The notes: a model not told the origin generated them from the sequence alone. 64,000 bases of DNA from an uncultured Chloroflexota bacterium (GCA_937901745.1 CALGSZ010000064.1:1-64000); one strand, 5' to 3'; numbered from the stretch's first letter, positions 55,592 to 64,000 are shown. Program-made: numbers and translations.

Positions 55592-55633
55592 TGTTGACCA
55601 ATTGTTGAGATTGTCCCCATCTCTCCGTTGACC
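55592..55633 (+). promoter_or_regulatory. Direct repeats between the two-component and SHOCT-ABC genes
   Basis: TGTTGA at 55592-55597 and 55603-55608 are 11 bases apart (one helical turn). A third, CGTTGACC at 55626-55633, repeats the TGTTGACC of 55592-55599 34 bases further on. The spacing fits an OmpR-family regulator site. The rest of 55508-55755 holds no gene. Confidence 0.45.
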
Positions 55634-55755
55634 TCTCTCCCCTAGCCTGGAATCAGCGCGCCTGGATGGCGCTACGACCTGAAATCGCCGTCGCGCGTTC
55701 GGCGGCTGAAGAAGCAGCCCGATGAGCGGGCGATACGCGATAGGGAGGTATCCGA

Positions 55756-56025
55756 ATGACTGTCTTGAACGGCGTCGCGCTGACCTTGGCGCACGTGGGT
55801 CCCGGCGGACGAGACGCCGAGGGCTGGTGGTGGATTGGAGGACCGCTGGTGTTCTTCGCATTGTGGCTGACCGTCTTTGCACTGTTCTGGTTCGTTGTGC
55901 TTCGCCGGCGCGGTCCACGAGAGCGCAGCGGCATTGAGCGGGCGCGCGACGTGCTGGCCGAGCGCTACGCCCGTGGCGAGATCACGACCGACGAGTACCG
56001 CGAGCGGCTGCAGCAGCTCGTCTAG
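55756..56025 (+). CDS. Small membrane-anchored SHOCT-domain protein
   Basis: 89 residues with GGGAGG before ATG. One membrane helix (GGPLVFFALWLTVFALFWFVVL), a basic region, then the SHOCT motif (IERARDVLAERYARGEITTDEYRERLQQL). SHOCT-domain proteins of this size often accompany envelope-stress operons. It leads the ABC exporter genes. Confidence 0.85.
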   Translation: MTVLNGVALTLAHVGPGGRDAEGWWWIGGPLVFFALWLTVFALFWFVVLRRRGPRERSGIERARDVLAERYARGEITTDEYRERLQQLV

Positions 56026-56078
56026 GCAGGGCGGCATCCGCTCAGCAATTGCCGCGCTGTGACGAAGGGAGATGAAGG

Positions 56079-57095
56079 ATGAACGCAGTGAGAGAGCGAA
56101 ACGTGAACGCCGCGGCACCAGAGAACGGCCGCGACCGGGAGCGCCGCGCCCCAGCCTACGATGCTTATGTCGATGAGATGGATGGCGACACCCTCGTGAT
56201 CGAGACTCGCGGGCTGACGAAGCGCTATGACGAGCGGACTGCCGTCGATCACGTCGACCTGCGCGTGCGGCGCGGCGAGGTCTACGGCTTCCTCGGGCCG
56301 AATGGCGCCGGCAAGACGACGACGCTGCGAATGCTCCTCGGGCTCGTCCGTCCGACCGCTGGCGACGCCCGCGTGGTCGGCGCGCCGGCGGGCTCGCCAG
56401 CGGGGCTCGCCAAGATCGGCGCGATGATCGAGGCTCCAGCGTTCTACCCCTTCCTCTCGGGCCGAGACAACCTCCGCGTGCTCGCCAAGCATGCCGGCGT
56501 GCCGGAGGCGCGAATCGAGACCGTCTTGGAGGAAGTCGGACTGGCCGCGCGAGCCGGCGACCGATTCAGCGCCTACTCACAGGGAATGAAACAGCGCCTG
56601 GGCATCGCCGCCGCGCTGCTGAAGGATCCCGAGCTGCTGATCCTGGATGAGCCGACGAACGGGCTCGATCCGGAAGGCATGCTGGAGATCCGGGAGCTGA
56701 TCCGCTCCCTCGGCCAAGGACGACGCACGGTGCTCCTCTCCAGCCACCTGCTCGGCGAGGTCGAGCAGATCTGCGACCGGGTCGGGATCATCCGCGCCGG
56801 GAAGCTGGTCGCGGAGGGCACGGTGGACGAGCTACGGGGGCGAGACTGGCTGCGGATCAGCGCGGAGCCGCTGGAGCAGGCGCAGTCGGTCATCAGACGG
56901 GTGCCGGGCGTCGAGCAGGTCTCCCGGAATGGCCGCGCGCTGCACGTCACCGCCGATCCGAGCCACGCCGCGGAGATCAACCGCGCGCTCGTGTCGGCAG
57001 GGATCGCGGTCCACGAGCTGCGCCGGGAGCGGCCGGGGCTGGAAGCGATCTTCCTGGACCTGGTGCGAGATCACGAGACGGAGGTGCACGCATGA
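56079..57095 (+). CDS. ABC exporter ATP-binding protein
   Basis: 338 residues. A 40-residue polar N-terminal extension precedes TRGLTKRYDERTAVDHV. Walker A GPNGAGKTTT, signature YSQGMKQRLGIA, Walker B LLILDEPTNGLDPEG, switch LLSSHLL. A C-terminal domain of about 80 residues follows the ATPase (bacitracin/DrrA-type). The stop overlaps the permease start. It probably exports a lipid or antimicrobial; cargo unknown. Confidence 0.9.
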   Translation: MNAVRERNVNAAAPENGRDRERRAPAYDAYVDEMDGDTLVIETRGLTKRYDERTAVDHVDLRVRRGEVYGFLGPNGAGKTTTLRMLLGLVRPTAGDARVVGAPAGSPAGLAKIGAMIEAPAFYPFLSGRDNLRVLAKHAGVPEARIETVLEEVGLAARAGDRFSAYSQGMKQRLGIAAALLKDPELLILDEPTNGLDPEGMLEIRELIRSLGQGRRTVLLSSHLLGEVEQICDRVGIIRAGKLVAEGTVDELRGRDWLRISAEPLEQAQSVIRRVPGVEQVSRNGRALHVTADPSHAAEINRALVSAGIAVHELRRERPGLEAIFLDLVRDHETEVHA

Positions 57096-57928
57096 CTGGC
57101 AGCATTGCAGCGGAGCTGATGATCGTCCGCAAGCGCGCGGCGACCTGGATCTTGCTCGGTATTTGGATCGCGCTGGCAATGTTCTTTGGCTACATCCTGC
57201 CGTACGTCAGCGCGCCGGACGGTCCGGAGGCGGTACGGCAGGCGGAGATCGCCGACCTTCTGCCGGGCCAGCTCGTAAGCGCCGTTCTCGAAGGCGTGCC
57301 GTTCTTCGGGGGCGTCCTGGTCCTCATCCTCGGCGTGCTGATCATGGGAGGAGAGTACGGCTGGGGCACGCTGAAGACGCTGTTCACGCAGCGATCCAGC
57401 CGCACCCTGATCGTGGGCGCCAAGCTCGTCGCGCTCGGCATCGTTCTGCTGGGCTTCGCAATGGCCACGTTCGCCACATCGGCTCTCGCCAGCTTGGTAA
57501 TCGCGTGGCTGGAGGATGCGCCGGTGACCTGGCCCTCGGCATCGCTCGTGCTGCGAGGCATCGGAGCAACCTGGCTGATCTTCGCGGTCTGGGCGGCGCT
57601 CGGTGTGCTCCTCGCCGCGATCTCGCGGGGCACGGCGCTGGCGATCGGCATCGGCATCCTCTACGGGTTGGTCATTGAAGGGCTGATGGCCGCGCTGTTC
57701 GATCAGATCAGCCTGGTTCAGCCGCTCGTCGAGGGCCTGCTGCGCGCGAATGGCTACTCGCTTGCGGCCACGCTCGGCGTGTCGACCGCGGCCACGCAGG
57801 AGAACGGCCCCGGCATGTTCTCCGGCCCCTTCGTCAGCGGACTTCAGGCGACGCTGGCGATGGCTGCCTACCTGATCGCGTTCGTGGCGATCACGGTCGG
57901 ACTGATCCGCCGCCGGGACATCGCCTGA
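57092..57928 (+). CDS. ABC-2-type exporter permease
   Basis: 278 residues with six membrane segments (ATWILLGIWIALAMFFGYILP, FFGGVLVLILGVLIMGGEYGWGTLKTLFTQRSSR near the second). The ATG overlaps the ATPase stop by 4 bases. A soluble loop of about 50 residues lies between the first two helices. It forms an exporter with the preceding ATPase and is likely controlled by the divergent two-component system. Confidence 0.88.
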   Translation: MTGSIAAELMIVRKRAATWILLGIWIALAMFFGYILPYVSAPDGPEAVRQAEIADLLPGQLVSAVLEGVPFFGGVLVLILGVLIMGGEYGWGTLKTLFTQRSSRTLIVGAKLVALGIVLLGFAMATFATSALASLVIAWLEDAPVTWPSASLVLRGIGATWLIFAVWAALGVLLAAISRGTALAIGIGILYGLVIEGLMAALFDQISLVQPLVEGLLRANGYSLAATLGVSTAATQENGPGMFSGPFVSGLQATLAMAAYLIAFVAITVGLIRRRDIA

Positions 57929-58058
57929 GCCATACGGCGACCACCCTTTCTCCCCGCTCCTACCCGCGCTGGCGGACGATCAGTCTCATCCGGTTACGTG
58001 GTGAGGCACGGTCGTTCGCCGGCGCGCTCGGCAGATATCCGCAACCTTCCTGATGCGT

Positions 58059-58064
58059 TTGACA
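58059..58064 (+). promoter_or_regulatory. Perfect -35 hexamer TTGACA, with no clear -10
   Basis: TTGACA at 58059-58064 is the only perfect -35 I noticed in this 294-base gap (57929-58222). The expected -10 position is GC-rich, so the promoter is uncertain. Confidence 0.25.
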
Positions 58065-58222
58065 ACTGAACGTGCGATGATGCCGGCATCGGGGATGCGA
58101 CCGCGCCGGTGATCGCCGCTCTCCGCCGCTGGTCACGCTCTGTGGCCTGCGGCGGAGGTGGGTTTTCTGGCCCTTCGCCGCCCCGCCGTCCACGGAGTCG
58201 GGTGCCGACCAAGGAGGTTGCC

Positions 58223-59584
58223 ATGCGTCCCCTGCTTTCGGTCATCTCGTTGCTCCTTGCCGTCACGCTCTCCTTCCCGCTGACACGAACTACTCCGGTG
58301 CGCGCTCAGGCAGACGAGGTCGCGATCGAGATCGTGGATTTCGCCTTCTCGCCAGCCACGATCGAGATTCCCGCCGGCACCGTCGTCACCTGGACGAACA
58401 ACGACTCGGCGCCGCACACCGTCACCGCTGACGACGGCTCTTTCGACTCCGGCACCATCGAATCCGGAGCGAGCTTCAGCCTCCCGTTCAATGAGCCAGG
58501 CACCTACACCTACCATTGCGAGTTCCACCCGAACATGACGGCGACGATCGTCGTGACCGAGGCAGAAGAGGAGGCCGAAGACACGCCGACGAGCGAGCCG
58601 GAAGAGACACCAGAGCCGGAAACGACTCCCACAGTGCCAGCCGGACCGGCCGAAATCGTTGGCGCGCCGACCGACGGCAGCAATGCCTTGGAGTACATCG
58701 GAAGGATCGATCAGCGCGGCGCCACCTTTACCGTCTATGGTTATGTCACGTACATCGCGGGCATGGAGCCTGCCGAGCTGTTCACCGACCCCAATCCAAC
58801 GAACTGGAGCGAGGCGACCGCGCGCTTCACCTACTTCGGCTCCGCCACGCTCACATCCCGCGCGATCGTTGATAACCGGCTCTTCGTTGTCACGGCCGAA
58901 GGGACGGCGCAGGTCTACTTCAATCCCAACGCAGGGGCTTCGTTCGATGTCCCGGAGTCCTTCTTCAGCGGCACGGCGGTCAGCGAGTCGGAGATCTCGA
59001 TTCGCAACGCCCTCTCGGTCGTCGCGCCCGACACCGGCGTCACGAACGGAAGCGGCGCGATGACGTTCACCAGCGCCACCCCATTCGACCTGAACGGCAC
59101 GACGTATCAGATCGGCGAGCCGGACACCCGGCTGCGCGTCTCCTTCACCGGCGTCGGCGTGCGACTCGAGCCGACGGAGCCGCGCGCGGTGGTCGCCATC
59201 GCCGCCTCGGCTGTCCCCGTGGCTCCTGTCTCCGCGCCGGAGACGTCAGGAGCGGAGGTGACGATCGAGCTCGGCGAGCTCAACGACTCGGGCATCTCCG
59301 GCACGGCAACGCTGCGCGAGACCGGCGGCGCGACGGAGGTCACGATCTCCATCACCGGCGCGGCCGGCAATCATCCGGCGCACATCCACGCCGGGACTTG
59401 TGACTCGCTCGATCCCAATCCCGCCTTCCCGCTGACATCGGTCGATGCCGAGGGGTCGAGCGTGACGACCGTGGACACCAGCCTGGAAGACCTGACGAGC
59501 GAGCCCTTCGCGATCAACGTCCACCTCTCGCCCGAGCAGATCGGCGTCTACGTCGCCTGCGGCGATATCACGGCAGAGACATAG
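58223..59584 (+). CDS. Secreted cupredoxin-CHRD-type protein
   Basis: 453 residues from ATG 58223 with AGGAGG upstream. Signal peptide MRPLLSVISLLLAVTLSFPL. Residues about 30-115 form a plastocyanin-like domain whose ligands are visible: His65 (APHTVTA), Cys99 and His102 with Met105 (YHCEFHPNM), a type 1 copper set. An acidic Glu/Thr/Pro-rich linker follows, then a middle domain (EYIGRIDQRGATFTVYGYVTY), and a C-terminal CHRD-like domain (GNHPAHIHAGTCDSLDP). An electron carrier or copper-binding adhesin is possible. Confidence 0.85.
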   Translation: MRPLLSVISLLLAVTLSFPLTRTTPVRAQADEVAIEIVDFAFSPATIEIPAGTVVTWTNNDSAPHTVTADDGSFDSGTIESGASFSLPFNEPGTYTYHCEFHPNMTATIVVTEAEEEAEDTPTSEPEETPEPETTPTVPAGPAEIVGAPTDGSNALEYIGRIDQRGATFTVYGYVTYIAGMEPAELFTDPNPTNWSEATARFTYFGSATLTSRAIVDNRLFVVTAEGTAQVYFNPNAGASFDVPESFFSGTAVSESEISIRNALSVVAPDTGVTNGSGAMTFTSATPFDLNGTTYQIGEPDTRLRVSFTGVGVRLEPTEPRAVVAIAASAVPVAPVSAPETSGAEVTIELGELNDSGISGTATLRETGGATEVTISITGAAGNHPAHIHAGTCDSLDPNPAFPLTSVDAEGSSVTTVDTSLEDLTSEPFAINVHLSPEQIGVYVACGDITAET

Positions 59585-59594
59585 CCTCATAGCT

Positions 59595-59634
59595 CGCTCC
59601 CCTACCCCTCGCGGCGCCGGCGGGCTGGGGAGCG
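59595..59634 (+). terminator. Hairpin after the cupredoxin gene
   Basis: CGCTCCCC (59595-59602) pairs with GGGGAGCG (59627-59634) around a 24-base GC-rich loop that can fold further. It starts 10 bases past the stop. No T-run. Confidence 0.4.
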
Positions 59635-59753
59635 CCCCGCCATTCGCTGATGACAGACGAGACGCCTGACCTCTCACTGCTCGACTCCGGCGTGGCGCCT
59701 CGCTCTCCGAGCGGCTATCTTCCCCGGCGCGGCTGACGAGAAGCGCTCGCCAG

Positions 59754-61040
59754 ATGGCAGGGGGATCGGTGCTCGCTACGTTACGCCATCGAGACTTCGC
59801 GCTGCTCTGGGTGGCTGGTCTGATCTCAGTCGCGGGCGACTATGCCTTGATGGTCGCCCTCCCGCTCCACGCCTATGAGCTCACCGGCTCCGCCATCGCG
59901 ACCGGAGGCGTATTCGCGGCCACCCTGCTGCCCCGCGTCTTGCTCGGCTCCGTGATTGGCGTCTTCGTCGATCGCTGGGACCGCAAGCGGACGATGGTCG
60001 GCGCCGATCTGCTGCGGGCGCTCGCGCTGCTGCCGATGCTCGCCGTCACCTCGGCCGATCTCATCTGGATCCTCTATGCCGTGCGAGCACTGACCGGGAC
60101 ACTGGCGCTCTTCTTCGACCCGGCGGAGAACGCGCTGCTTCCGCGGCTCGTTGGCGAGGAGCGGCTGGTGGCCGCAAACGCGCTCAACGCCCTCAACAAC
60201 AACCTCGGCCGGCTAGGCGGTCCGGCGGCGGGCGGCGCGCTCTACGCGTGGGGAGAGTTGTCGGCGGTGGCGATCGCCGATGCCGCGACGTTCGTCGTCT
60301 CCGCGATCCTGATCCTGGCGATTCGGGCCAACACCCGGCCGGAACCGAGCAGCAAACGCCCGGCGGCCGCTTCGAAATTCGAGCAGATGGTCAGTGAGTG
60401 GTGGGCGGGACTGCGGCTGATCCGGCGGGAGCGCGCCATCGCCACCGTTTTCATCGCCTTCGGCATCGGCATGGTCGGGGAAGGCACCTTCAGTGTCGGG
60501 TTCGCGCCGTTGGTCGTGGACGTTCTCGACGGCGGGGCGAGCGGGGCGGGCGTGCTGGTATCGGCTCAAGCCATCGGCGGGTTGGCGGCTGGCGCGCTGG
60601 TCGCACGCGCCGGCGCGAGGATGGCGCAGCATCTCCTCTTCGCGGGCGGCATGGTCGGGCTCGGGCTCACCGATCTCGCCGTGGCCAACGCCGCAACGGT
60701 GGTCACGCCCGGCAGACCAGCAATCGCGCTCGCCGCTGGAGTCATGGTCCTGGCCGGCTTCCCGGTCGTCGCAATGCACGCCGCCGGCATGGGACTTCTA
60801 CAAGCGCAGGCGGAGGACGCGTACCGCGGGCGGGTCTTCGGCGCGTTCGACGCGGTAGCAGCGGTGACGATGCTGATCGGGCTCGGGGTTGGCGGCGTGG
60901 CGATAGATGCGCTCGGCGTCGTGCCGGTCGTCAGCGTCGGCGCGGCAATGTGGTTCATCGGCGGCGCGATCGCCGCGACACGGCTCCCGAGGCACCTGCA
61001 AACGGCCTCAGCGGTGGATTCGCGCTCGCTCGTCTCGTGA
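59754..61040 (+). CDS. MFS transporter (enterobactin/macrolide-exporter-like, EntS/MefA type)
   Basis: 428 residues with twelve predicted helices. LRHRDFALLWVAGLISVAGDYALMVALPLHAYELT is the start typical of the EntS/MefA/YfmO-like efflux group; VDRWDRKRTMVGADLLRA is the helix-2/3 motif A. Substrate unknown. It ends only 6 bases before the end of the convergent prs gene. Confidence 0.85.
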   Translation: MAGGSVLATLRHRDFALLWVAGLISVAGDYALMVALPLHAYELTGSAIATGGVFAATLLPRVLLGSVIGVFVDRWDRKRTMVGADLLRALALLPMLAVTSADLIWILYAVRALTGTLALFFDPAENALLPRLVGEERLVAANALNALNNNLGRLGGPAAGGALYAWGELSAVAIADAATFVVSAILILAIRANTRPEPSSKRPAAASKFEQMVSEWWAGLRLIRRERAIATVFIAFGIGMVGEGTFSVGFAPLVVDVLDGGASGAGVLVSAQAIGGLAAGALVARAGARMAQHLLFAGGMVGLGLTDLAVANAATVVTPGRPAIALAAGVMVLAGFPVVAMHAAGMGLLQAQAEDAYRGRVFGAFDAVAAVTMLIGLGVGGVAIDALGVVPVVSVGAAMWFIGGAIAATRLPRHLQTASAVDSRSLVS

Positions 61041-61046
61041 CGACCA

Positions 61047-61967
61047 TCAGAACAGCTCACGCAGCGAGCCGCCGGACAAGATGCGCCGGATGGCCTCGGC
61101 GAGCAGCGGCGCGACCGATGCGACCCGCACCGGCGGCCGATCCCAGGCCGGTGGCGGCACCGTGTCGGCAACGACGATCTCGCGCACGGCCGGGTGAGAC
61201 AGCTTTTCGCGGGCGGAGCCCACGAACAAGCCGTGCGTCGCCGCGACGACCATCTCTGGCCGGGCGCCAGCCTCCAGAAGCGCCTCGACACTCCCGGCGA
61301 TCGTGCCGCCGGTCGAGATCATGTCGTCAACGATCAAGCACGGGCGGTCGGCGACGTCGCCGACGACGTGCGTCACATGCGTTTCGGTGCCGCTTTCGCG
61401 CCGCTTGTGGAGGACGACGAGCGGAATCCCGAGCCGGTTCGCGTAGTCGGTCGCCAATTGCACGCGGCCGGCATCGGGCGCGACGACGACGGCTCCCTCC
61501 GGCAGCCGACCAGCCAGGGCGCGGCAAAGCGTGGGCACGGCGGTGAGGCTGTCAACTGGGCCGCAGAAAAAGCCTTCGAGTTGTGGCGTGTGCGGATCAA
61601 CGAAGATCAGGTGATGGACGCCGGAAGCCGCGAGCACGTCGGCGACGACCCGCGCCATGATCGGCTCGCGCCGGCCGACGCGCTTGTCGGCGCGGCTATA
61701 GCCGAAATAGGGGATGATCGCGGTGATGCGCGCCGCGGCCGCGCGACGGCAGGCGTCAGCAAACGCCAGCAATTCGACCAAATGCTCGTCGACTGGCGGC
61801 GACGTCGATTGCAACAGAAAGACTTCCTTGCCGCGCACCGGCGTGGCGAGGCGGACCGTCACCTCCCCATCGGGGAAGCGCTCCACCTCGCACTTGCCGA
61901 GCGGCATCCCCGCCTCGCGCGAGACAGCCTCGGCCAGGGCAGGGTTGGCCGTGCCGGAGAACACCAC
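61047..61967 (-). CDS. prs: Ribose-phosphate pyrophosphokinase (PRPP synthetase)
   Basis: 306 residues if GTG 61967 is used. It makes PRPP from ribose-5-phosphate and ATP. Motifs: FPDGEVTVRL, DPHTPQLEGFF, and PRPP loop CLIVDDMISTGGTI. The N-terminus (VFSGTANPALA) matches the family start. The only good ribosome site (GGAGG, 61990-61994) is 22 bases from GTG but exactly 7 from an in-frame ATC at 61982, with a stop just upstream, so AUC is a likely real start. Confidence 0.93.
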   Translation of the reverse strand: MVFSGTANPALAEAVSREAGMPLGKCEVERFPDGEVTVRLATPVRGKEVFLLQSTSPPVDEHLVELLAFADACRRAAAARITAIIPYFGYSRADKRVGRREPIMARVVADVLAASGVHHLIFVDPHTPQLEGFFCGPVDSLTAVPTLCRALAGRLPEGAVVVAPDAGRVQLATDYANRLGIPLVVLHKRRESGTETHVTHVVGDVADRPCLIVDDMISTGGTIAGSVEALLEAGARPEMVVAATHGLFVGSAREKLSHPAVREIVVADTVPPPAWDRPPVRVASVAPLLAEAIRRILSGGSLRELF

Positions 61968-62042
61968 GAACGACTCGACGATGGCCCTACCTCCTCAGGC
62001 TACCGCCGGACGACGCTGGCGCCGCCTCAACACCTGTTCAGG

Positions 62043-62504
62043 TTAGCCGCGCTGGTAGCGACCGATCAGCCGTCCTTCAGCAATGATGTGTCCATCCATC
62101 GCGTCGAAGAGTTGCCGTCTCGTCGCTCCTGGCGGCAAATCCAGAGGCGCATCAAGAGCATAGACGGTGAAGACGTAGCGGTGCGAGCCGCTGGGTGGGC
62201 AGGGGCCGCCATAGCCGATCCGGCCGAAGTCATTTCGGCCTTGTCGTCCCCCGCCGTCCACGGTCTCCTGCTGAGGCACGCCTTCTGGGAGTCCTGTCGC
62301 TCCCGGCGGCAGGTCATAGACGAGCCAGTGGGTGAAGAGACCAGAAGGCGCATCCGGATCGTCAACGACGAGCGCCAGGGTCTGAGCCTCGGCCGGGACA
62401 CCCGACCAGCGCAACGGCGGCGAGATGTTCCGGCCGTCGCAGGTGTAGATTGAGGGAATCTGCTGATCCTCGGCGAAGGCATCGCTCATCACCTGCAAGG
62501 CCAT
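62043..62504 (-). CDS. YbhB/YbcL-family (Raf-kinase-inhibitor-like/PEBP) protein
   Basis: 153 residues with GAGAGGTG before ATG. PEBP motifs: NISPPLRWSGVP, LALVVDDPDAP, THWLVYDLPP, GGPCPPSGSHRYVFTVYALD. Bacterial members bind small anionic ligands or phospholipids; the role is unclear. No signal peptide is seen. Confidence 0.9.
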   Translation of the reverse strand: MALQVMSDAFAEDQQIPSIYTCDGRNISPPLRWSGVPAEAQTLALVVDDPDAPSGLFTHWLVYDLPPGATGLPEGVPQQETVDGGGRQGRNDFGRIGYGGPCPPSGSHRYVFTVYALDAPLDLPPGATRRQLFDAMDGHIIAEGRLIGRYQRG

Positions 62505-62580
62505 CGCGCACCTCTCTCTCCGCCCGGTGTCTCAGATCATCGCCGGCAATCTCCAGTACGCGCCTCGCGCGACCCGAGGG

Positions 62581-62859
62581 TCACATCGGCAGCGGCGGCG
62601 ATTCCTCCGGCATCGTCTCCATTGGCGGCATGCTCAGCCATTCGCGCATCGCCTGGTCGCCAGGGCGATCCACGTGGACCTGGTCATCGACCGCTGTCAC
62701 CCAGCTCATCGGGATCCAGTGGTGCTGTCCGCGATCGTCCTTGGTCAGCTTGATGAACTCGCCCTCGACCCGATCGACCGTGCCGAACTGCTTGTTGTTC
62801 GAGCAGACGACCGGCATGTGCTCCCGGATTCGATCGCGATCGCCCATCGTCGTTGCCAT
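62581..62859 (-). CDS. DUF2171 family protein
   Basis: 92 residues from ATG 62859 with GGAGG 7 bases upstream. The DUF2171 core is intact: REHMPVVCSNNKQFGTVDRVEG, KLTKDDRGQHHWIPMSWV, DDQVHVDRPGDQAMREW. The rest is a Met/Pro-rich tail. The fold is PRC-barrel-like; members are often adjacent to stress or membrane-associated genes in Actinobacteria and Chloroflexota. Function unknown. Confidence 0.88.
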   Translation of the reverse strand: MATTMGDRDRIREHMPVVCSNNKQFGTVDRVEGEFIKLTKDDRGQHHWIPMSWVTAVDDQVHVDRPGDQAMREWLSMPPMETMPEESPPLPM

Positions 62860-63007
62860 GGTCCAACCTCCCTTCGTTCCTTCGGCCATGGCGGCCCGAC
62901 GACCTTGCGCGCAACGTCCGTGCCAGGAAGCCGCGCGCGGGACAACGCGACGCCTGGCGCGGACGCCCATGAGACCGCCGAACCCGCTCGGGAATCTTCG
63001 AAGAGAT

Positions 63008-64000
63008 TTAGAAGATTCGCTGGAGAAGCTCGATGAATTTGAACGAGATCCAACCGAGGATCACGCAGGCCGGAATCGTCACCACCCAGGCGGAGACGAT
63101 GCGGCCAGCAATGCCCCATCGCACGGCCGACAGGCTCTTGGTCGCGCCGACGCCAAGGATTGCCGAGGAGATGACATGCGTCGTCGAGACCGGGATGCCA
63201 AGCCGGCTCGCCGTCTCGATCACCGTCGCGGCCGCGGTCTCCGCCGCGAAACCGTCAATCGGCCGTAGCTCGACCACCTTCAAGCCCATTGTCCGGACGA
63301 TCCGCCAGCCGCCGACGGCCGTCCCGGTCCCCATCGCCAGCGCCGCGGCGAGGACCACCCAGAGCGGCACATCCCACTCATCACCGGACCAGCCGTAATA
63401 GCTCGCCAGGGCCATGGTGATCACGCCCATCGTCTTCTGGGCATCGTTGCTCCCGTGGCTGAACGCCATGTACGCGGCCGAGACGATCTGGAGCCGGCCG
63501 AAGAGACGGGACACCAAGCGGGGGCGCGCCTTGGCGAAGAGCCACAGCAGCCCGAAGAGGAGCAGGAGCGCTCCGACAAAGCCGATCAGCGGTGAGAAGA
63601 CGAGGCCTTCCAGCACCCGCTGCACGCCGTGGAACTGAATCGTGTCCCAACCGGCCTCCGCCACTCCCGCGCCGACGATCGAGAAGATCAGCGCGTGGCT
63701 GGAGCTCGACGGGATGCCGTACCACCACGTGACGAGGTCCCAGGCAATTGCTGAGAGCAGGGCCGCGATAACCAAGGTCTGCGTCGCCGCTTCTGGCGGC
63801 ACGATGCCCTTGCCCACGGTCCCGGCCACCGCCGTTCCGGACAGCGCCCCGGCCACGTTGAGCACCGCCGCCATCAGCACCGCGCGCCCCGGAGTCAGGA
63901 CTCGCGTCGCCACCGATGTCGCAATGGCGTTTGCCGTATCGTGGAATCCGTTGATGAAGTCAAAAGCGATGCCGAGGATGACGACGATGATGAGCGTGAG
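63008..64000 (-). CDS. PiT-family phosphate transporter, C-terminal part (runs off right edge)
   Basis: 331 codons from the right edge to the stop at 63008; the 5' end is outside. The first visible residues contain the family signature FDFINGFHDTANAIATS, and a second copy reads AFSHGSNDAQKTMGVI. About ten helices remain, ending ILGWISFKFIELLQRIF. It imports inorganic phosphate (or metal phosphate) using the ion gradient. A DUF47/PhoU-like partner, common next to PiT genes, would lie outside the window. Confidence 0.93.
   Translation of the reverse strand, partial: LTLIIVVILGIAFDFINGFHDTANAIATSVATRVLTPGRAVLMAAVLNVAGALSGTAVAGTVGKGIVPPEAATQTLVIAALLSAIAWDLVTWWYGIPSSSSHALIFSIVGAGVAEAGWDTIQFHGVQRVLEGLVFSPLIGFVGALLLLFGLLWLFAKARPRLVSRLFGRLQIVSAAYMAFSHGSNDAQKTMGVITMALASYYGWSGDEWDVPLWVVLAAALAMGTGTAVGGWRIVRTMGLKVVELRPIDGFAAETAAATVIETASRLGIPVSTTHVISSAILGVGATKSLSAVRWGIAGRIVSAWVVTIPACVILGWISFKFIELLQRIF

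Overview
The window is 64 kb of GC-rich bacterial chromosome packed with housekeeping genes. Gene content, GC-rich codon use, GTG/ATG starts with strong AGGAGG sites, and a mixture of fatty-acid, PPDK, GH65 phosphorylase, DUF2171 and CAP-domain genes suggest a Chloroflexota of the Thermomicrobia type (Sphaerobacter/Nitrolancea-like). This placement is an inference from gene content, not a measured result. I saw no rRNA, tRNA, CRISPR array, insertion sequence or phage gene.

Layout. 1-458: 5' part of a secreted protein leaving the left edge. 779-4090: polar amino-acid ABC importer (Tat-type binding protein, two permeases, ATPase). 4271-6661: fabD and fabF. 6782-10018: large cytoplasmic-looking Asp-box beta-propeller. 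10235-12057: SH3-polysaccharide deacetylase and a convergent SDR. 12334-15617: pyruvate phosphate dikinase and a convergent secreted CAP protein. 15882-18348: heme A synthase divergent from a queuosine pair (YhhQ transporter, QueF). 18525-23722: DUF177-rpmF, fabH-fabG, accC, nusB. 23896-24642: secreted histidine phosphatase.

24758-34184 is the most distinctive block: a P2-type cation ATPase, a GH65 glycoside phosphorylase translationally coupled to a two-domain universal stress protein and, tail to tail with them, a beta-phosphoglucomutase coupled to a second, different GH65 enzyme. Together they look like a stress/energy module that phosphorolyses glucose disaccharides to beta-glucose-1-phosphate and then glucose-6-phosphate.

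34381-37532: alpha/beta hydrolase, a response regulator whose receiver has lost its phosphorylation residues, signal peptidase I, and an orphan small protein with a long structured leader. 37931-43752 (all minus): SDR, DMT exporter coupled to a PanE-like reductase, an SsuBC-type ABC pair without binding protein, and a DoxX-type membrane protein. 43984-46061: CCA-adding enzyme followed by two tandem paralogous mini-HTH genes. 46143-50584: membrane protein and the pyruvate dehydrogenase E1alpha-E1beta-E2 operon. 50829-53366: proline-rich hypothetical, methyltransferase, MFS. 53436-57928: OmpR-type two-component system divergent from a SHOCT protein plus ABC exporter, with regularly spaced direct repeats between them. 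58223-64000: secreted cupredoxin/CHRD protein, MFS, PRPP synthetase with a probable AUC start, YbhB-like protein, DUF2171 protein, and a PiT phosphate transporter leaving the right edge.
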